From an uncultured Clostridium sp. (GTDB lineage: Bacteria; Bacillota; Clostridia; TANB77; CAG-508), in NCBI GenBank assembly GCA_948436975.1, contig CAOJJB010000006.1, forward strand, positions 1 to 64,000: a stretch of 64,000 bases of DNA, given 5' to 3'. Of this stretch, positions 1 through 8,936 are shown piece after piece (the stretch's first letter is position 1; every line of letters starts with the position of its first letter). The position numbers and the translations under genes were made by a program. The notes under the pieces were generated by a model. That model did no database searches. It was not told the DNA's origin and saw nothing but the letters and a program-made list of their open reading frames with translations.

Positions 1-226
1 ATGTATTTTTATCTTCTGATATTTCTGCTTTTGTTCCTTCTTCATTTACTCCAACTGCTGTTACTATTTCTGCATTTTGGAATTCTAGATTGAATGTTCC
101 TTTTGCATTTGCTGTTCCTGATACACTAAGCACATCTGAAAATGCTGCATATCCTACTGCTAATAATAACAATAATACTATTAATACTATTATTACAGTA
201 TTTTGGTTTTTACTTCTTCTTTTCAT
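1..226 (-). CDS. Exported protein with SipW-type signal, third tandem copy (N-terminus only)
   Basis: This is the first 75 codons of a gene that runs off the left edge of the window. The start ATG at 226 follows a clear TTTAGGAGG ribosome binding site. The product begins MKRRSKNQNT, followed by a hydrophobic segment and YAAFSD, a pattern like SipW-dependent signal peptides, and then the same SGTANAKGTFNLEFQNAEI beta-strand region as its two neighbours. Apart from a Thr/Glu difference it matches the next copy over the visible part, including the upstream leader. It is the 5' end of the last member, in transcription order, of a tandem array. The mature protein is probably outside the membrane; its function is unknown. 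Confidence 0.8.
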   Translation of the reverse strand, partial: MKRRSKNQNTVIIVLIVLLLLLAVGYAAFSDVLSVSGTANAKGTFNLEFQNAEIVTAVGVNEEGTKAEISEDKNT

Positions 227-281
227 TCGTTCCTCCTAAACTTATATTTAGAGATTTTTATTCTATTTATTTATAATTTTA

Positions 282-1520
282 CTATATTTCTACTGTTTCT
301 CCTATTGTTCCTGTGATATCTGTTGGTAGACAAACTACTGGACGAACACCATACCATTCAACATAATAATTACTATTGATCAAGTAACAATTCCTGGTAA
401 CATTCCATACATCATAAGAGTAGTTAGCATAAGGTGTAGCCAACCAATATCCAGCACAGCCTTCTACTTCATTTGTATGTTGTACATATAATTTTGTTGG
501 ATCACTTATTGGTCCTCCATTATTACTTCCATAATATGGTTTTTCTAGCTCTAATTGTCTTGTGTTTACTGCTGGATTTTTATTCCAACTATCTATAAAT
601 TGCTGATATGTTGGACTTCCTGTTGCTGTTGCTCCTGATACTCCATTTGCAAACTCACTCCAATTACTTTCTGTTATTAATTCTGCTACTAATGTATCTC
701 TATCTATTTTTGAACATACACCATATTTTCCATTTACTTGTTGTAAGCCCGTTTCTGTTGGTAATAATCTATTTTCTAAATAATCGTCCAATATTATATA
801 TACATTTTTTCCATTATTATAAAATACTTTCCAATTATTTACTTCTTCCCCTTTTACTGTTGCACTGTAATTTATTGATTTCCCATAATCATTTCCTGTT
901 ATTGTTTCTGCTAAATTTACTTTTAGTTCTATTGGTGGTGTACTTCCAATATTATCATCTTCATGTTTTGCACTTCCCTCAAATTCTTTTCCTGTTCCTT
1001 GTGTATATTCTATTTCTAATTCAAAACTTGTACTTTCTCCATTTTCTCCTAATGGATCTGTTGCTGTTACTGGCCATTCTACTGTAAAATGTATATTACA
1101 TTTCCCTCCTGCTTCTATTGTTGGGTGATCTGTTGTTATAACTTCTAATCCTTCTATTTTTATATGTTCACTTCCTGTTATATTTGTCGGTGTTACTGCA
1201 TTTACCTGTGCTGGTATACTTCCTACATTTACTATATCTACTGAAAATTCTACTCCTGCTCCTGGATATGCTAAATCTACTACACTTACATTTAGTGTAT
1301 TCTTATCTTCTGATATTTCCGCCTTCGTCCCTGTTTCATTTACTCCAACCGCTGTTACTATTTCTGCATTTTGGAATTCTAAGTTGAATGTTCCTTTTGC
1401 ATTTGCTGTTCCTGATACACTAAGCACATCTGAAAATGCTGCATATCCTACTGCTAATAATAACAATAATACTATTAATACTATTATTACAGTATTTTGG
1501 TTTTTACTTCTTCTTTTCAT
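282..1520 (-). CDS. Exported protein with SipW-type signal and variable C-terminal domain
   Basis: The product has 412 residues. Residues 10-30 are a membrane/signal segment ending in GYAAFSD, resembling the signal type processed by SipW-like peptidases (TasA/camelysin class). Residues 35-180 look like an extracellular beta domain. After a linker, residues 235-412 form a second domain containing NWSEFANG, GYWLATP and near its end YGVRPVVCLP. The WLxxP...GVRPV arrangement recalls DUF6273 and C-type-lectin/FGE-like folds, but I infer this from motif spacing only. The stretch between WLATP and YGVRP is unlike that of the adjacent paralogue, while the flanks are nearly identical at DNA level. This copy has an intact frame and a GGAGG site before the ATG. 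Function unknown; probably surface exposed. Confidence 0.8.
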   Translation of the reverse strand: MKRRSKNQNTVIIVLIVLLLLLAVGYAAFSDVLSVSGTANAKGTFNLEFQNAEIVTAVGVNETGTKAEISEDKNTLNVSVVDLAYPGAGVEFSVDIVNVGSIPAQVNAVTPTNITGSEHIKIEGLEVITTDHPTIEAGGKCNIHFTVEWPVTATDPLGENGESTSFELEIEYTQGTGKEFEGSAKHEDDNIGSTPPIELKVNLAETITGNDYGKSINYSATVKGEEVNNWKVFYNNGKNVYIILDDYLENRLLPTETGLQQVNGKYGVCSKIDRDTLVAELITESNWSEFANGVSGATATGSPTYQQFIDSWNKNPAVNTRQLELEKPYYGSNNGGPISDPTKLYVQHTNEVEGCAGYWLATPYANYSYDVWNVTRNCYLINSNYYVEWYGVRPVVCLPTDITGTIGETVEI

Positions 1521-1564
1521 TCGTTCCTCCTAAACTTATATTTAGAGATTTTTATTCTATTTAT

Positions 1565-2815
1565 TTATAATTTTACTATATTTCTACTGTTTCTCCTATT
1601 GTTCCTGTGATATCTGTTGGTAGACAAACTACTGGACGTACTCCGTAAGTATCTGCGGTTATAGTCGCAGAAGTGCATATTTCCGCTATAATTCATGTAC
1701 CATATGTCGATAGTATTACCAGCCAAAGGCGAAGCCAACCAATAGCCATTACAATTGTCTACTCTTTCTGTATGTGGTACATATAATTTTGTTGGATCAC
1801 TTATTGATCCCCCATTTGTACTTCCATAATATAGTGTTTCTACCTCTAATTGTCTTACATTTACCTCTGGATTTTCATTCCAACTATTTACAAACATTTC
1901 ATTTGTTGGAGTTCCTGTGGCTGTTGCTCCTGATATTCCATTTGCAAATTCGCTCCAATTACTATTTGTTGTTAATCCTGTTAATAATGTTTCTCTACTT
2001 ATATCAGAAAAAATATCATATTTTTCACTTGTTGATATCCCTTCTATTGCTGGTAATAATCTATTTTCTAAATAATCATCCAATATTATATATATATTTT
2101 TTCCATCATTATAAAATACTCTCCAATTATTTACTTCTTCTCCTTTTACTGCCACACTATAATTTATTGCTTTTCCATAATCACTTCCTGTTATTGTTTC
2201 TGCTAAATTTACTTTTGGTTCTACTGGTGTTGTACTACCTATTGCTTCATCTTCATGTTTTGCACTTCCTTCAAATTCTTTTCCTGTTCCTTGTGTATAT
2301 TCTATTTCTAATTCAAAACTTGTACTTTCTCCATTTTCTCCTAATGGATCTGTTGCTGTTACTGGCCATTCTACTGTAAAATGTATATTACATTTTCCTC
2401 CTGCTTCTATTGTTGGGTGATCTGTTGTTATAGCTTCTAATCCTTCTATTTTTATATGTTCACTTCCTGTTATATTTGTTGGTGTTACTGCATTTACCTG
2501 TGCTGGTATTGACCCTACATTTACTATATCTACTGAAAATTCTACTCCTGCTCCTGGATATGCTAAATCTACTACATTTACATTTAATGTATTTTTATCT
2601 TCTGATATTTCTGCTTTTGTTCCTTCTTCATTTACTCCAACCGCTGTTACTATTTCTGCATTTTGAAATTCTAAATTGAATGTTCCTTTTGCATTTGCCG
2701 TTCCTGATATTGTTAATATATCTGAAAATGCTGCATATCCTATAGATAATGCTAATAATAATATTATTAATACTATTATTACTATATTTTTATTTCTTGT
2801 ACCCGTTCTTCTCAT
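1565..2815 (-). CDS. Paralogue of the array, +1 frameshift at a CGG codon before the conserved C-terminus
   Basis: This is the first member of the array in transcription order. I place the start at the ATG at 2815 (MRRTGTRNKN), because an ATG ten codons upstream would put the AGGAGG ribosome binding site inside the gene; the spacing of about 15 nt is long. The protein matches its neighbour through the signal, beta domain and GYWLASP. The variable stretch then runs into a CGG codon at 1645-1643, after which the frame is lost and the read-through ends in a basic tail at 1565. Skipping the C gives TAC TTA GGA GTA CGT, restoring L-GVRPVVCLPTD and a TAG at 1578-1576, exactly as in the intact copy. 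See the CGG finding. Confidence 0.75.
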   Translation of the reverse strand: MRRTGTRNKNIVIIVLIILLLALSIGYAAFSDILTISGTANAKGTFNLEFQNAEIVTAVGVNEEGTKAEISEDKNTLNVNVVDLAYPGAGVEFSVDIVNVGSIPAQVNAVTPTNITGSEHIKIEGLEAITTDHPTIEAGGKCNIHFTVEWPVTATDPLGENGESTSFELEIEYTQGTGKEFEGSAKHEDEAIGSTTPVEPKVNLAETITGSDYGKAINYSVAVKGEEVNNWRVFYNDGKNIYIILDDYLENRLLPAIEGISTSEKYDIFSDISRETLLTGLTTNSNWSEFANGISGATATGTPTNEMFVNSWNENPEVNVRQLEVETLYYGSTNGGSISDPTKLYVPHTERVDNCNGYWLASPLAGNTIDIWYMNYSGNMHFCDYNRRYLRSTSSSLSTNRYHRNNRRNSRNIVKL

Positions 2816-2952
2816 TTGTTTTTTTATATTCCTCCTACACGTCATATTTGCACATTTGTAAGCACTCCTATTTACATTAATTTTACACTAATATTCTACA
2901 TTTTTCGATTTCTTTTATATTATTTTTTTAATACATTTTTATTACATTCTTA

Positions 2953-2985
2953 TAAAAAAAGAGGTATATCGCTAATATACCTCTA
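2953..2985 (-). terminator. Rho-independent terminator of the ABC exporter operon
   Basis: On the minus strand AGAGGTATAT and ATATACCTCT form a 10-bp stem with a short loop, followed by a run of seven T. It lies just after the stop at 2991 of the last gene in the tetR-ABC-ABC operon. Confidence 0.85.
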
Positions 2986-2990
2986 AATAC

Positions 2991-5042
2991 TTATTCTTCT
3001 ATACTCCCTACTTTTTGAAATTGTGAATTATAAAGATCAGCATAAAATCCATTTTTTTCAATCAACTCATTATGATTTCCTTGTTCTATAATATTACCGT
3101 CTTTTATAACTAAAATTAAATCTGCATTCTTTATAGTAGACAATCTATGAGCAATTATGAAAGATGTTTTTCCTTCTGTTAATTTATCCATTGCATTTTG
3201 CACTAACTCCTCTGTTCTTGTATCTACATTACTTGTTGCCTCATCTAATATTAAAAATGGTGTATCTTTTGTCATTCCTCTCGCTATTGTAAGTAATTGA
3301 CGCTGACCACTTGAAACACTATCATTATCTGATATTTTTGAATCATATCCTTTAGGAAGTGTTCTAATAAAATGGTGTAATCCTACTGTCTTACATACTT
3401 CAATTACTTTTTCATCACTTATATCTTTATTATTATAAATTATATTTTCTTTTATTGTTCCATCAAATAACCATGTATCTTGTAATACCATTGTAAATAA
3501 ATCATGAATATTTTCTCTTGTTAACTCTTTTGTAGATACTCCATCTATTTTTATATCTCCAGAATTTATATCATAAAATTTCATTATCAAATTCACTATT
3601 GTAGTTTTTCCCGCCCCTGTTGGTCCTACTATTGCTATTTTTTGACCTGGTAAAGCTTTAGCACTAAAATTCTTTATTGTAGGTTTATCATTATTATCAT
3701 ATTGAAATACTATATTTTCAAATTCAATATTTCCTTTTATTTCTTCCTTTTTTAAAGTTTTAGTTATATTATTTTGATTTGTCATTTCTTCTTCATCTAC
3801 AAATTCAAAAACTCTTTCACTAGCCGCCGCAGTAGATTGAAGTGATGTCATTGCTTGAGCTATTTGTGATAATGGTGATGTAAATAACCTTACATATGTT
3901 ATAAATGCTACTATAACACCAAATGAAATAATATTATTCATTGTAAGTAATGCTCCAACTATACATACCGCAACATATCCAAAATTACCTATAAATGCCA
4001 TCATTGGTTGCATTAATCCTGATAAAAATTGACTTTTTCTATTTGCTTCATAAACTTTTTTATTTAATTTATCGAATTTTTCATCTGCTTGTTTTCTTCC
4101 ATTATATACTTTTACAACATTTAGTCCTGAATATATTTCTTCTATATGACCATTCAACTTTCCTAATTCTTCTTGTCTTGCTATGAAATATTTTTGTGAA
4201 CGTTTTAATACAGAAAACATAAATACAAATCCAATTAAACTAGATACTATTGCTGTTATTGCCATAATCCAATTTGTATAAAACATCATAATTATTGTTC
4301 CTAAAAATAAAGTTATTGATGTTACAAGTGTTGCCAACGATTGATTCATTGTTTGTGCTATTGTATCAACGTCATTTGTTACTCTTGATAATATATCTCC
4401 TGTTGAATTCTTGTCAAAATATCTAAGTGGCAATTTATTTATTTTTTTAGAAATTCTTGTTCTTAAACTTTTAGCAAATTTATTTGCCACATCTGTCATA
4501 GCTATTGATTGTATGTATGTAAATAATGCACTACTTATATATATACTAGCTATAAAAATAGCAATTTTTTTAATACTTTCTATATCCATAAATGGTTTTA
4601 CAACCTTTTGTATACTTTCTGGGCATTCATCTATCCTCTTATATATTTCTTCTAGTGTTTGATTTTCTTTTACTAAACTCATAAGTTCCATAAATTTCAT
4701 TTGATCTTGTACAGTAATTTGGACTTCATCTATTTCAATATCTTGCATATTACCATAAGACATATTATTAAGTGTTAATTCTGTTATCTTTTCTAGATTT
4801 TCTCTATTTACAACTAAACCTTCTGATATTTTGTCTGTTAATTTAGATAATTGATTAGGTGCAGATATAGATAAAACTGCTCCTAATATAGCTAATATTA
4901 GAGATATTACTATTAATACTTTAAATTTATTTAATTCTTTAAATAATCTTTTTATTGCCCCTTTAAAATTTTTAGCTTTCTCAGCAGGTACTGGTCCCAT
5001 TCCTGGTCCTCTTCTAGGAGTTATTCTTTCTTGTTTAGACAT
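2991..5042 (-). CDS. ABC exporter subunit, fused membrane and ATPase domains (consensus half)
   Basis: The 683-residue half-transporter has a long N-terminal cytosolic segment (about 35 residues, rich in Arg/Pro/Lys), six predicted membrane segments with a large extracellular loop after the first (about residues 60-150), and a C-terminal nucleotide-binding domain. That domain shows Walker A GPTGAGKTT, Q-loop VLQDTWLF, a signature VSSGQRQL and Walker B FLILDEATSNVD with the catalytic Glu. The gene follows the partner exporter gene after 74 bases. The pair resembles heterodimeric type IV exporters such as BmrCD, LmrCD or TM287/288. The substrate is likely a drug or peptide, unproven. TetR control from upstream supports an inducible efflux role. 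Confidence 0.9.
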   Translation of the reverse strand: MSKQERITPRRGPGMGPVPAEKAKNFKGAIKRLFKELNKFKVLIVISLILAILGAVLSISAPNQLSKLTDKISEGLVVNRENLEKITELTLNNMSYGNMQDIEIDEVQITVQDQMKFMELMSLVKENQTLEEIYKRIDECPESIQKVVKPFMDIESIKKIAIFIASIYISSALFTYIQSIAMTDVANKFAKSLRTRISKKINKLPLRYFDKNSTGDILSRVTNDVDTIAQTMNQSLATLVTSITLFLGTIIMMFYTNWIMAITAIVSSLIGFVFMFSVLKRSQKYFIARQEELGKLNGHIEEIYSGLNVVKVYNGRKQADEKFDKLNKKVYEANRKSQFLSGLMQPMMAFIGNFGYVAVCIVGALLTMNNIISFGVIVAFITYVRLFTSPLSQIAQAMTSLQSTAAASERVFEFVDEEEMTNQNNITKTLKKEEIKGNIEFENIVFQYDNNDKPTIKNFSAKALPGQKIAIVGPTGAGKTTIVNLIMKFYDINSGDIKIDGVSTKELTRENIHDLFTMVLQDTWLFDGTIKENIIYNNKDISDEKVIEVCKTVGLHHFIRTLPKGYDSKISDNDSVSSGQRQLLTIARGMTKDTPFLILDEATSNVDTRTEELVQNAMDKLTEGKTSFIIAHRLSTIKNADLILVIKDGNIIEQGNHNELIEKNGFYADLYNSQFQKVGSIEE

Positions 5043-5116
5043 TTCTATATTCCTTTCTTTAATTTGTTATACTTATTACAATAATTACATTACAATTTTA
5101 AAATGTTTAATAATTA

Positions 5117-6883
5117 TTATTTTTCATTTTCTAACTCTTTTTGTGATAATTGAGATAAAGCTATTTGTTTATATACTTCACAATTTTGTAATAATTCTTT
5201 ATGTGTTCCTTGACCTACACAAATTCCATCATCTAAAACTACTATTTTATCTGCATTCATAATTGTTCCTATTCTTTGTGCTACTATCAGATTTGTAGCA
5301 TGATTTGTATATTTTTTTAGTTCTTTTCTTAATTCACTATCTGTTTTATAATCTAATGCTGAAAAAGAATCATCAAAAATATATATTTCTGGATCTCTAG
5401 CTATTGCTCTTGCTATTGATAATCTTTGTTTTTGACCACCTGATAAATTTGTTCCTCCTTGTGCTATTTGTGTATTATATTGATTTTCTAATTTCTCTAC
5501 AAATTCTTTTCCTTGTGCAACTTCAATTGCTTTTTTTATTTTCTCTTCTGTAATTTTTCCCTTTCCATTATCTCCATATGAAACGTTTTCTGTTACACTT
5601 GCATTAAACATTACTGCTTTTTGAGGTATGTAACCAATGATATTGTGTAAAAATTCCTGAGTGTATTCTTTTACATTTACACCATCTACCAAAACCTCTC
5701 CTTCTGTTACATCATAAAATCTTGGTACTAAATTTATTAATGTTGATTTACCAGAACCTGTAGATCCTATAAAAGCTACTGTTTCCCCTTGATTTACTTT
5801 AAAAGATATATTTTCAAGCAAATACTCATCTGCATCTGGATATTTGAAAGATACATTTTTAAATTCTACAGTACCTCTTTCTTTAGTTTTATGCTCATTT
5901 ATTTTACCATCTCTTACAGTTATTTCTTCATCTAAAACTTCATTTATACGTTCTGCTGAAACTTGTGCTCTTGGTAACATCATAAATATCATTGCAAGCA
6001 TTAAAAATGACATTATTACTTGCATTGAGTAAGAACTAAATACTACCATATCCCCAAATAATCTTATTTTCTCTGTCATCATTGCATCTTTTATTAAATA
6101 CGCTCCTACAAAATAAATTGCAAGTGTTAAAAAATACATTACTAAATACATTACTGGGGATAGAACTGCAAAAGCCTTTTGATTAAATAACTGCATATTT
6201 GTCAATTTATTATTAACTTCTTCAAATTTATTTTGTTGATATTCTTCTGCGTTAAATGCTCTTACTACACGAATACCTGTAAGATTTTCACGTGTTACTC
6301 CATTTATTTTGTCAATTAATTTTTGAACTATTTTAAATCTAGGCATTACTATTAGTGTTAATGCTGATATTACTCCTAATAAAACTAATACTCCTACTCC
6401 TGTAATTGTACTCCATTGCCAGTTTTTATTTAATATTTTTGTTACAGCCCAAATTGCTGTAATTGGGGCTTTTATCATAAGTTGCATTCCCATTGCTACT
6501 AACATTTGTATTTGTGTAATATCATTTGTTGTTCTTGTTATTAAACTGCTTGTTGAGAATTGTTTTATTTCATGTATTGATATACTTTGTACTTTGTCAA
6601 ATATTCTTTTCCTTAATTGCATTGAAAATGTTGCTGATACATTTGATACCAAATATCCAACTATTACTGCAGATATTAAACTACCTAATGCACATGATAA
6701 CATATAAAGTCCATTTTTTATTATTTCACTCATTTGACTTCCTTCTGTTTGTACAAGTACAGTTATTTCAGACATATAATCTGGCATTTTTAATTCTAAC
6801 CATACTTGACCTATTATTAAAAGAAAACAAATAATTATAATAAATATTTCTTTCTTTTCAATTTTTTTTAATAATTTTAACAT
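5117..6883 (-). CDS. ABC exporter subunit, fused membrane and ATPase domains (degenerate-site half)
   Basis: The 588-residue subunit has six membrane segments in residues 1-300 and an ATPase domain after residue 335. Walker A is GSTGSGKST, the signature is NLSGGQKQRLS, and Walker B reads IYIFDDSFSALD, with Asp where the catalytic Glu normally stands. That substitution is the hallmark of the non-hydrolysing site of heterodimeric exporters (as in TM287), so this protein and the next gene's product should form one transporter with a single consensus site. It lies 11 bases after the TetR gene and is surely cotranscribed with it. Confidence 0.9.
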   Translation of the reverse strand: MLKLLKKIEKKEIFIIIICFLLIIGQVWLELKMPDYMSEITVLVQTEGSQMSEIIKNGLYMLSCALGSLISAVIVGYLVSNVSATFSMQLRKRIFDKVQSISIHEIKQFSTSSLITRTTNDITQIQMLVAMGMQLMIKAPITAIWAVTKILNKNWQWSTITGVGVLVLLGVISALTLIVMPRFKIVQKLIDKINGVTRENLTGIRVVRAFNAEEYQQNKFEEVNNKLTNMQLFNQKAFAVLSPVMYLVMYFLTLAIYFVGAYLIKDAMMTEKIRLFGDMVVFSSYSMQVIMSFLMLAMIFMMLPRAQVSAERINEVLDEEITVRDGKINEHKTKERGTVEFKNVSFKYPDADEYLLENISFKVNQGETVAFIGSTGSGKSTLINLVPRFYDVTEGEVLVDGVNVKEYTQEFLHNIIGYIPQKAVMFNASVTENVSYGDNGKGKITEEKIKKAIEVAQGKEFVEKLENQYNTQIAQGGTNLSGGQKQRLSIARAIARDPEIYIFDDSFSALDYKTDSELRKELKKYTNHATNLIVAQRIGTIMNADKIVVLDDGICVGQGTHKELLQNCEVYKQIALSQLSQKELENEK

Positions 6884-6894
6884 TTCTTTCCTCC

Positions 6895-7512
6895 TTATTT
6901 TAAAACACCTTTTTTTACAATTTCAATTTCTCGCAAAAAGTTCTCCTTACTTTCTTTTTCTTCTATATTTCCTGTAATTTGATCAATAATATTTGTCCTC
7001 ATTATATAGTTTAATATTTTTATTACAGATATTATTTCTTGTTTTGTAGGTCTTTTAAATCTATTCATATTTATGTTTTTATTAAAGTCATCATTTCTCA
7101 TTAGTGCATCTAGTAATGGCATTGGTGAAAATTTTTTAAATATTTTTTCTTTATTTATTATTAAATCTTTAAAAATACTCGGTAATAGTTCTCTTTTATA
7201 TTCTTCTATCTTTTGTTCCTTAATAAAGTCATATAATCCTATATATGTTTCAAATATATCTCCATTTTTTTCTTTGATTAATTCTAAAGCTTTTTCCTTT
7301 TCTATTTCTATATAACTTTCTATAATAAAATTTATTGCTTCTTCTTTGTTTTCAAAATAAAACCAAAAACTTCCTTTTGAAATTCCTGCATTTTCTATTA
7401 TTTTATTTACTGATGCCTTTTCAAAACCATTGCATTCAAATTCTCGTTTTATTGCTTCTACTATTTTCTTCTTTTTGCATTCATCTAACTTATAAAATGC
7501 TTCACTTGGCAT
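6895..7512 (-). CDS. TetR-family transcriptional repressor of the exporter operon
   Basis: The 205-residue protein has an N-terminal helix-turn-helix at about residues 27-55, with AGISKGSFWFYFENKEEA typical of TetR proteins, and a helical ligand-binding C-terminal domain of no recognisable class. It is the first gene of the operon with two ABC exporter genes. Two palindromes of the form TTGACC-N3-GGTCAA surround its own promoter, which implies autoregulation and derepression by a substrate of the pump. The start ATG follows a GGGGG-type ribosome binding site. Confidence 0.9.
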   Translation of the reverse strand: MPSEAFYKLDECKKKKIVEAIKREFECNGFEKASVNKIIENAGISKGSFWFYFENKEEAINFIIESYIEIEKEKALELIKEKNGDIFETYIGLYDFIKEQKIEEYKRELLPSIFKDLIINKEKIFKKFSPMPLLDALMRNDDFNKNINMNRFKRPTKQEIISVIKILNYIMRTNIIDQITGNIEEKESKENFLREIEIVKKGVLK

Positions 7513-7529
7513 TTTTAATCCCCCTTTTT

Positions 7530-7586
7530 TTGACCTAAGGTCAAATGTATTATTTAGTATAGCATTGACCTTGGGTCAATGTCAAG
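7530..7586 (-). promoter_or_regulatory. Promoter with two TetR operators
   Basis: On the minus strand TTGACA (about 7585-7580) and TATACT (about 7561-7556) are separated by 18 bases. Palindrome 1, ATTGACC-TTG-GGTCAAT on the plus strand (7564-7580), fills the spacer between -35 and -10. Palindrome 2, TTGACCTAAGGTCAA (7530-7544), lies at the start site. The centres are 35 bp apart. Both share TTGACC-N3-GGTCAA, so the adjacent TetR protein is the obvious ligand. Confidence 0.85.
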
Positions 7587-7630
7587 TAAAATTTATTAAT
7601 TTAAAATTATATTTTAATTACAATATCCAA

Positions 7631-7677
7631 CAAAAAACTACTATATTAAAATAAAGAATTATCTTAATATAGTAGTT
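7631..7677 (-). terminator. Rho-independent terminator after tyrS
   Basis: AACTACTATATTAA pairs with TTAATATAGTAGTT across a 15-base loop and is followed on the minus strand by TTTTTTG. It lies 30 bases beyond the tyrS stop. Confidence 0.85.
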
Positions 7678-7706
7678 ATAACATGTGTGCTAAAATTAAC
7701 TAAACA

Positions 7707-8921
7707 TTATGGACATAATTTATGAAATACCTTTTTACCTTTTTTTAAAATAGCATATCCTTCTTTAAAGTCTTCATCATTTAATTTATAATTTATGTCT
7801 TCTATTTTTTTGTCATTTAATGATATACCTCCCTGTGCTATTAATGTTTTAGCTTGTCCTTTTGATGGTGCTATTTTAGTTAAAACTATTGCATCTAAAA
7901 TAGATATATTTATGTCTTCTATTTTTGTTGTTGGCATATTTTCTATATTTCCACCATTTCCAAACAAAGCTTCTGCTGCTTGCTCTGCTTTTATAGCTTC
8001 TTGCTCACCATGAATTAATTTAGTTATTTCATATGCTGCTATTTTTTTTGCTTCATTTATTTTTTCATCTTTTAATGAAGATAATCTGTCTACTTCTTCC
8101 ATTGGCAAAAATGTTAGTAAACTTAAAACTTTTCTAACTTCTGTATCACCTATATTTCTCCAATATTGATAAAATTCATATGGTGATGTCTTTTCTGGAT
8201 TCAACCATAATGCTCCTTTAGCTGTTTTTCCCATTTTCTTTCCTTCTGCTGTTGTAAGAAGTTTAAATGTTAATCCATAAGAGTCCTCTGAACCAATTTT
8301 TCTTATTAGCTCAACTCCTCCTATTATATTTGACCATTGATCATTTCCACCAATTTGTAATTTGCAATTGTATTTATTACATAAATATAAAAAGTCATAA
8401 CTTTGAAGTAGTAAGTATCCCATTTCAAAAAATGTTAATCCTGTTTCTAATCTTGTTTTATAACATTCTTGTGATAACATTTTACTTATGGTAAATTTAC
8501 TTCCTATTTCTTTCATAAAATCTATATACTTTAAGTCTAATAACCAATCAGCATTATTTACAATTATTGCTGCATTTTCATCTTCAAATGATACAAATCT
8601 TTCTGCTTGTTTTTTTATTGATGCTACATTTGCATCTAGTTGTTCTCTTGTAAGCATTTGTCGCATGTCTGTTCTTCCTGATGGATCTCCTATTGTAGCT
8701 GTTCCTCCACCCATTAATATAATTGGTCTGTGTCCTGCTTTTTGAAGATGAGATGCAAACATTAATGCTACAAAATGACCTATATGCATACTATTTGCTG
8801 TTGGGTCTATTCCTATATAAAAACTAACACTTTCTTTTTGAAATAATTCTTTTATTTCTTTTTCATGTGTTAATTGTTCTATGTATCCTCTTTCTTCTAG
8901 TTGTTTTATTATGTCTATCAT
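7707..8921 (-). CDS. tyrS: Tyrosyl-tRNA synthetase
   Basis: The 404-residue class I synthetase charges tRNA-Tyr with tyrosine. The HIGH motif is at residues 46-49, the tyrosine pocket is recognisable from YIGIDPTA and GGNDQWSN, and the KMSKS loop reads KMGKT. The C-terminal 60 residues form an S4-like RNA-binding domain (APSKGQAKTLIAQGG...). Length and motifs fit the TyrS subfamily whose signature is KMGKT. The ATG has a good GGAGG site, and the gene follows the zinc-ribbon/HTH gene by 15 bases, so the two form an operon. No T-box leader is visible upstream. Confidence 0.97.
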   Translation of the reverse strand: MIDIIKQLEERGYIEQLTHEKEIKELFQKESVSFYIGIDPTANSMHIGHFVALMFASHLQKAGHRPIILMGGGTATIGDPSGRTDMRQMLTREQLDANVASIKKQAERFVSFEDENAAIIVNNADWLLDLKYIDFMKEIGSKFTISKMLSQECYKTRLETGLTFFEMGYLLLQSYDFLYLCNKYNCKLQIGGNDQWSNIIGGVELIRKIGSEDSYGLTFKLLTTAEGKKMGKTAKGALWLNPEKTSPYEFYQYWRNIGDTEVRKVLSLLTFLPMEEVDRLSSLKDEKINEAKKIAAYEITKLIHGEQEAIKAEQAAEALFGNGGNIENMPTTKIEDINISILDAIVLTKIAPSKGQAKTLIAQGGISLNDKKIEDINYKLNDEDFKEGYAILKKGKKVFHKLCP

Positions 8922-8936
8922 TTACATTCCTCCATA

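Larger units (their letters stand above)
1..2815. repeat. Tandem gene duplication, unit about 1294 bp
   Basis: Corresponding points of neighbouring copies lie 1294 bp apart: start codons at 226 and 1520, and TAG stops at 284-282 and 1578-1576. The intergenic leader containing TTTAGAGATTTTTATTC is also duplicated (about 227-281 and 1521-1575). Copies are nearly identical over the signal, beta domain and last 60 bases. They differ in the linker/second domain, and most sharply in about 110 bases (roughly 346-455 and 1640-1745) encoding the segment between WLA(S/T)P and GVRPVV. The array continues beyond the window's left edge. Confidence 0.85.

Noticed and set aside
608-1387. Long Leu-rich open frames on the plus strand opposite the array genes, and similar ones elsewhere
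   Set aside because: They are antisense shadows of AT-rich minus-strand genes: almost only Leu, Ile, His, Phe, no ribosome binding sites.
340-1745. Typical adenine-directed mutagenesis of a diversity-generating retroelement in the array
   Set aside because: The two copies also differ at non-A positions and third codon bases, and no reverse transcriptase or template repeat is visible in the window. Kept only as a hypothesis for variability.
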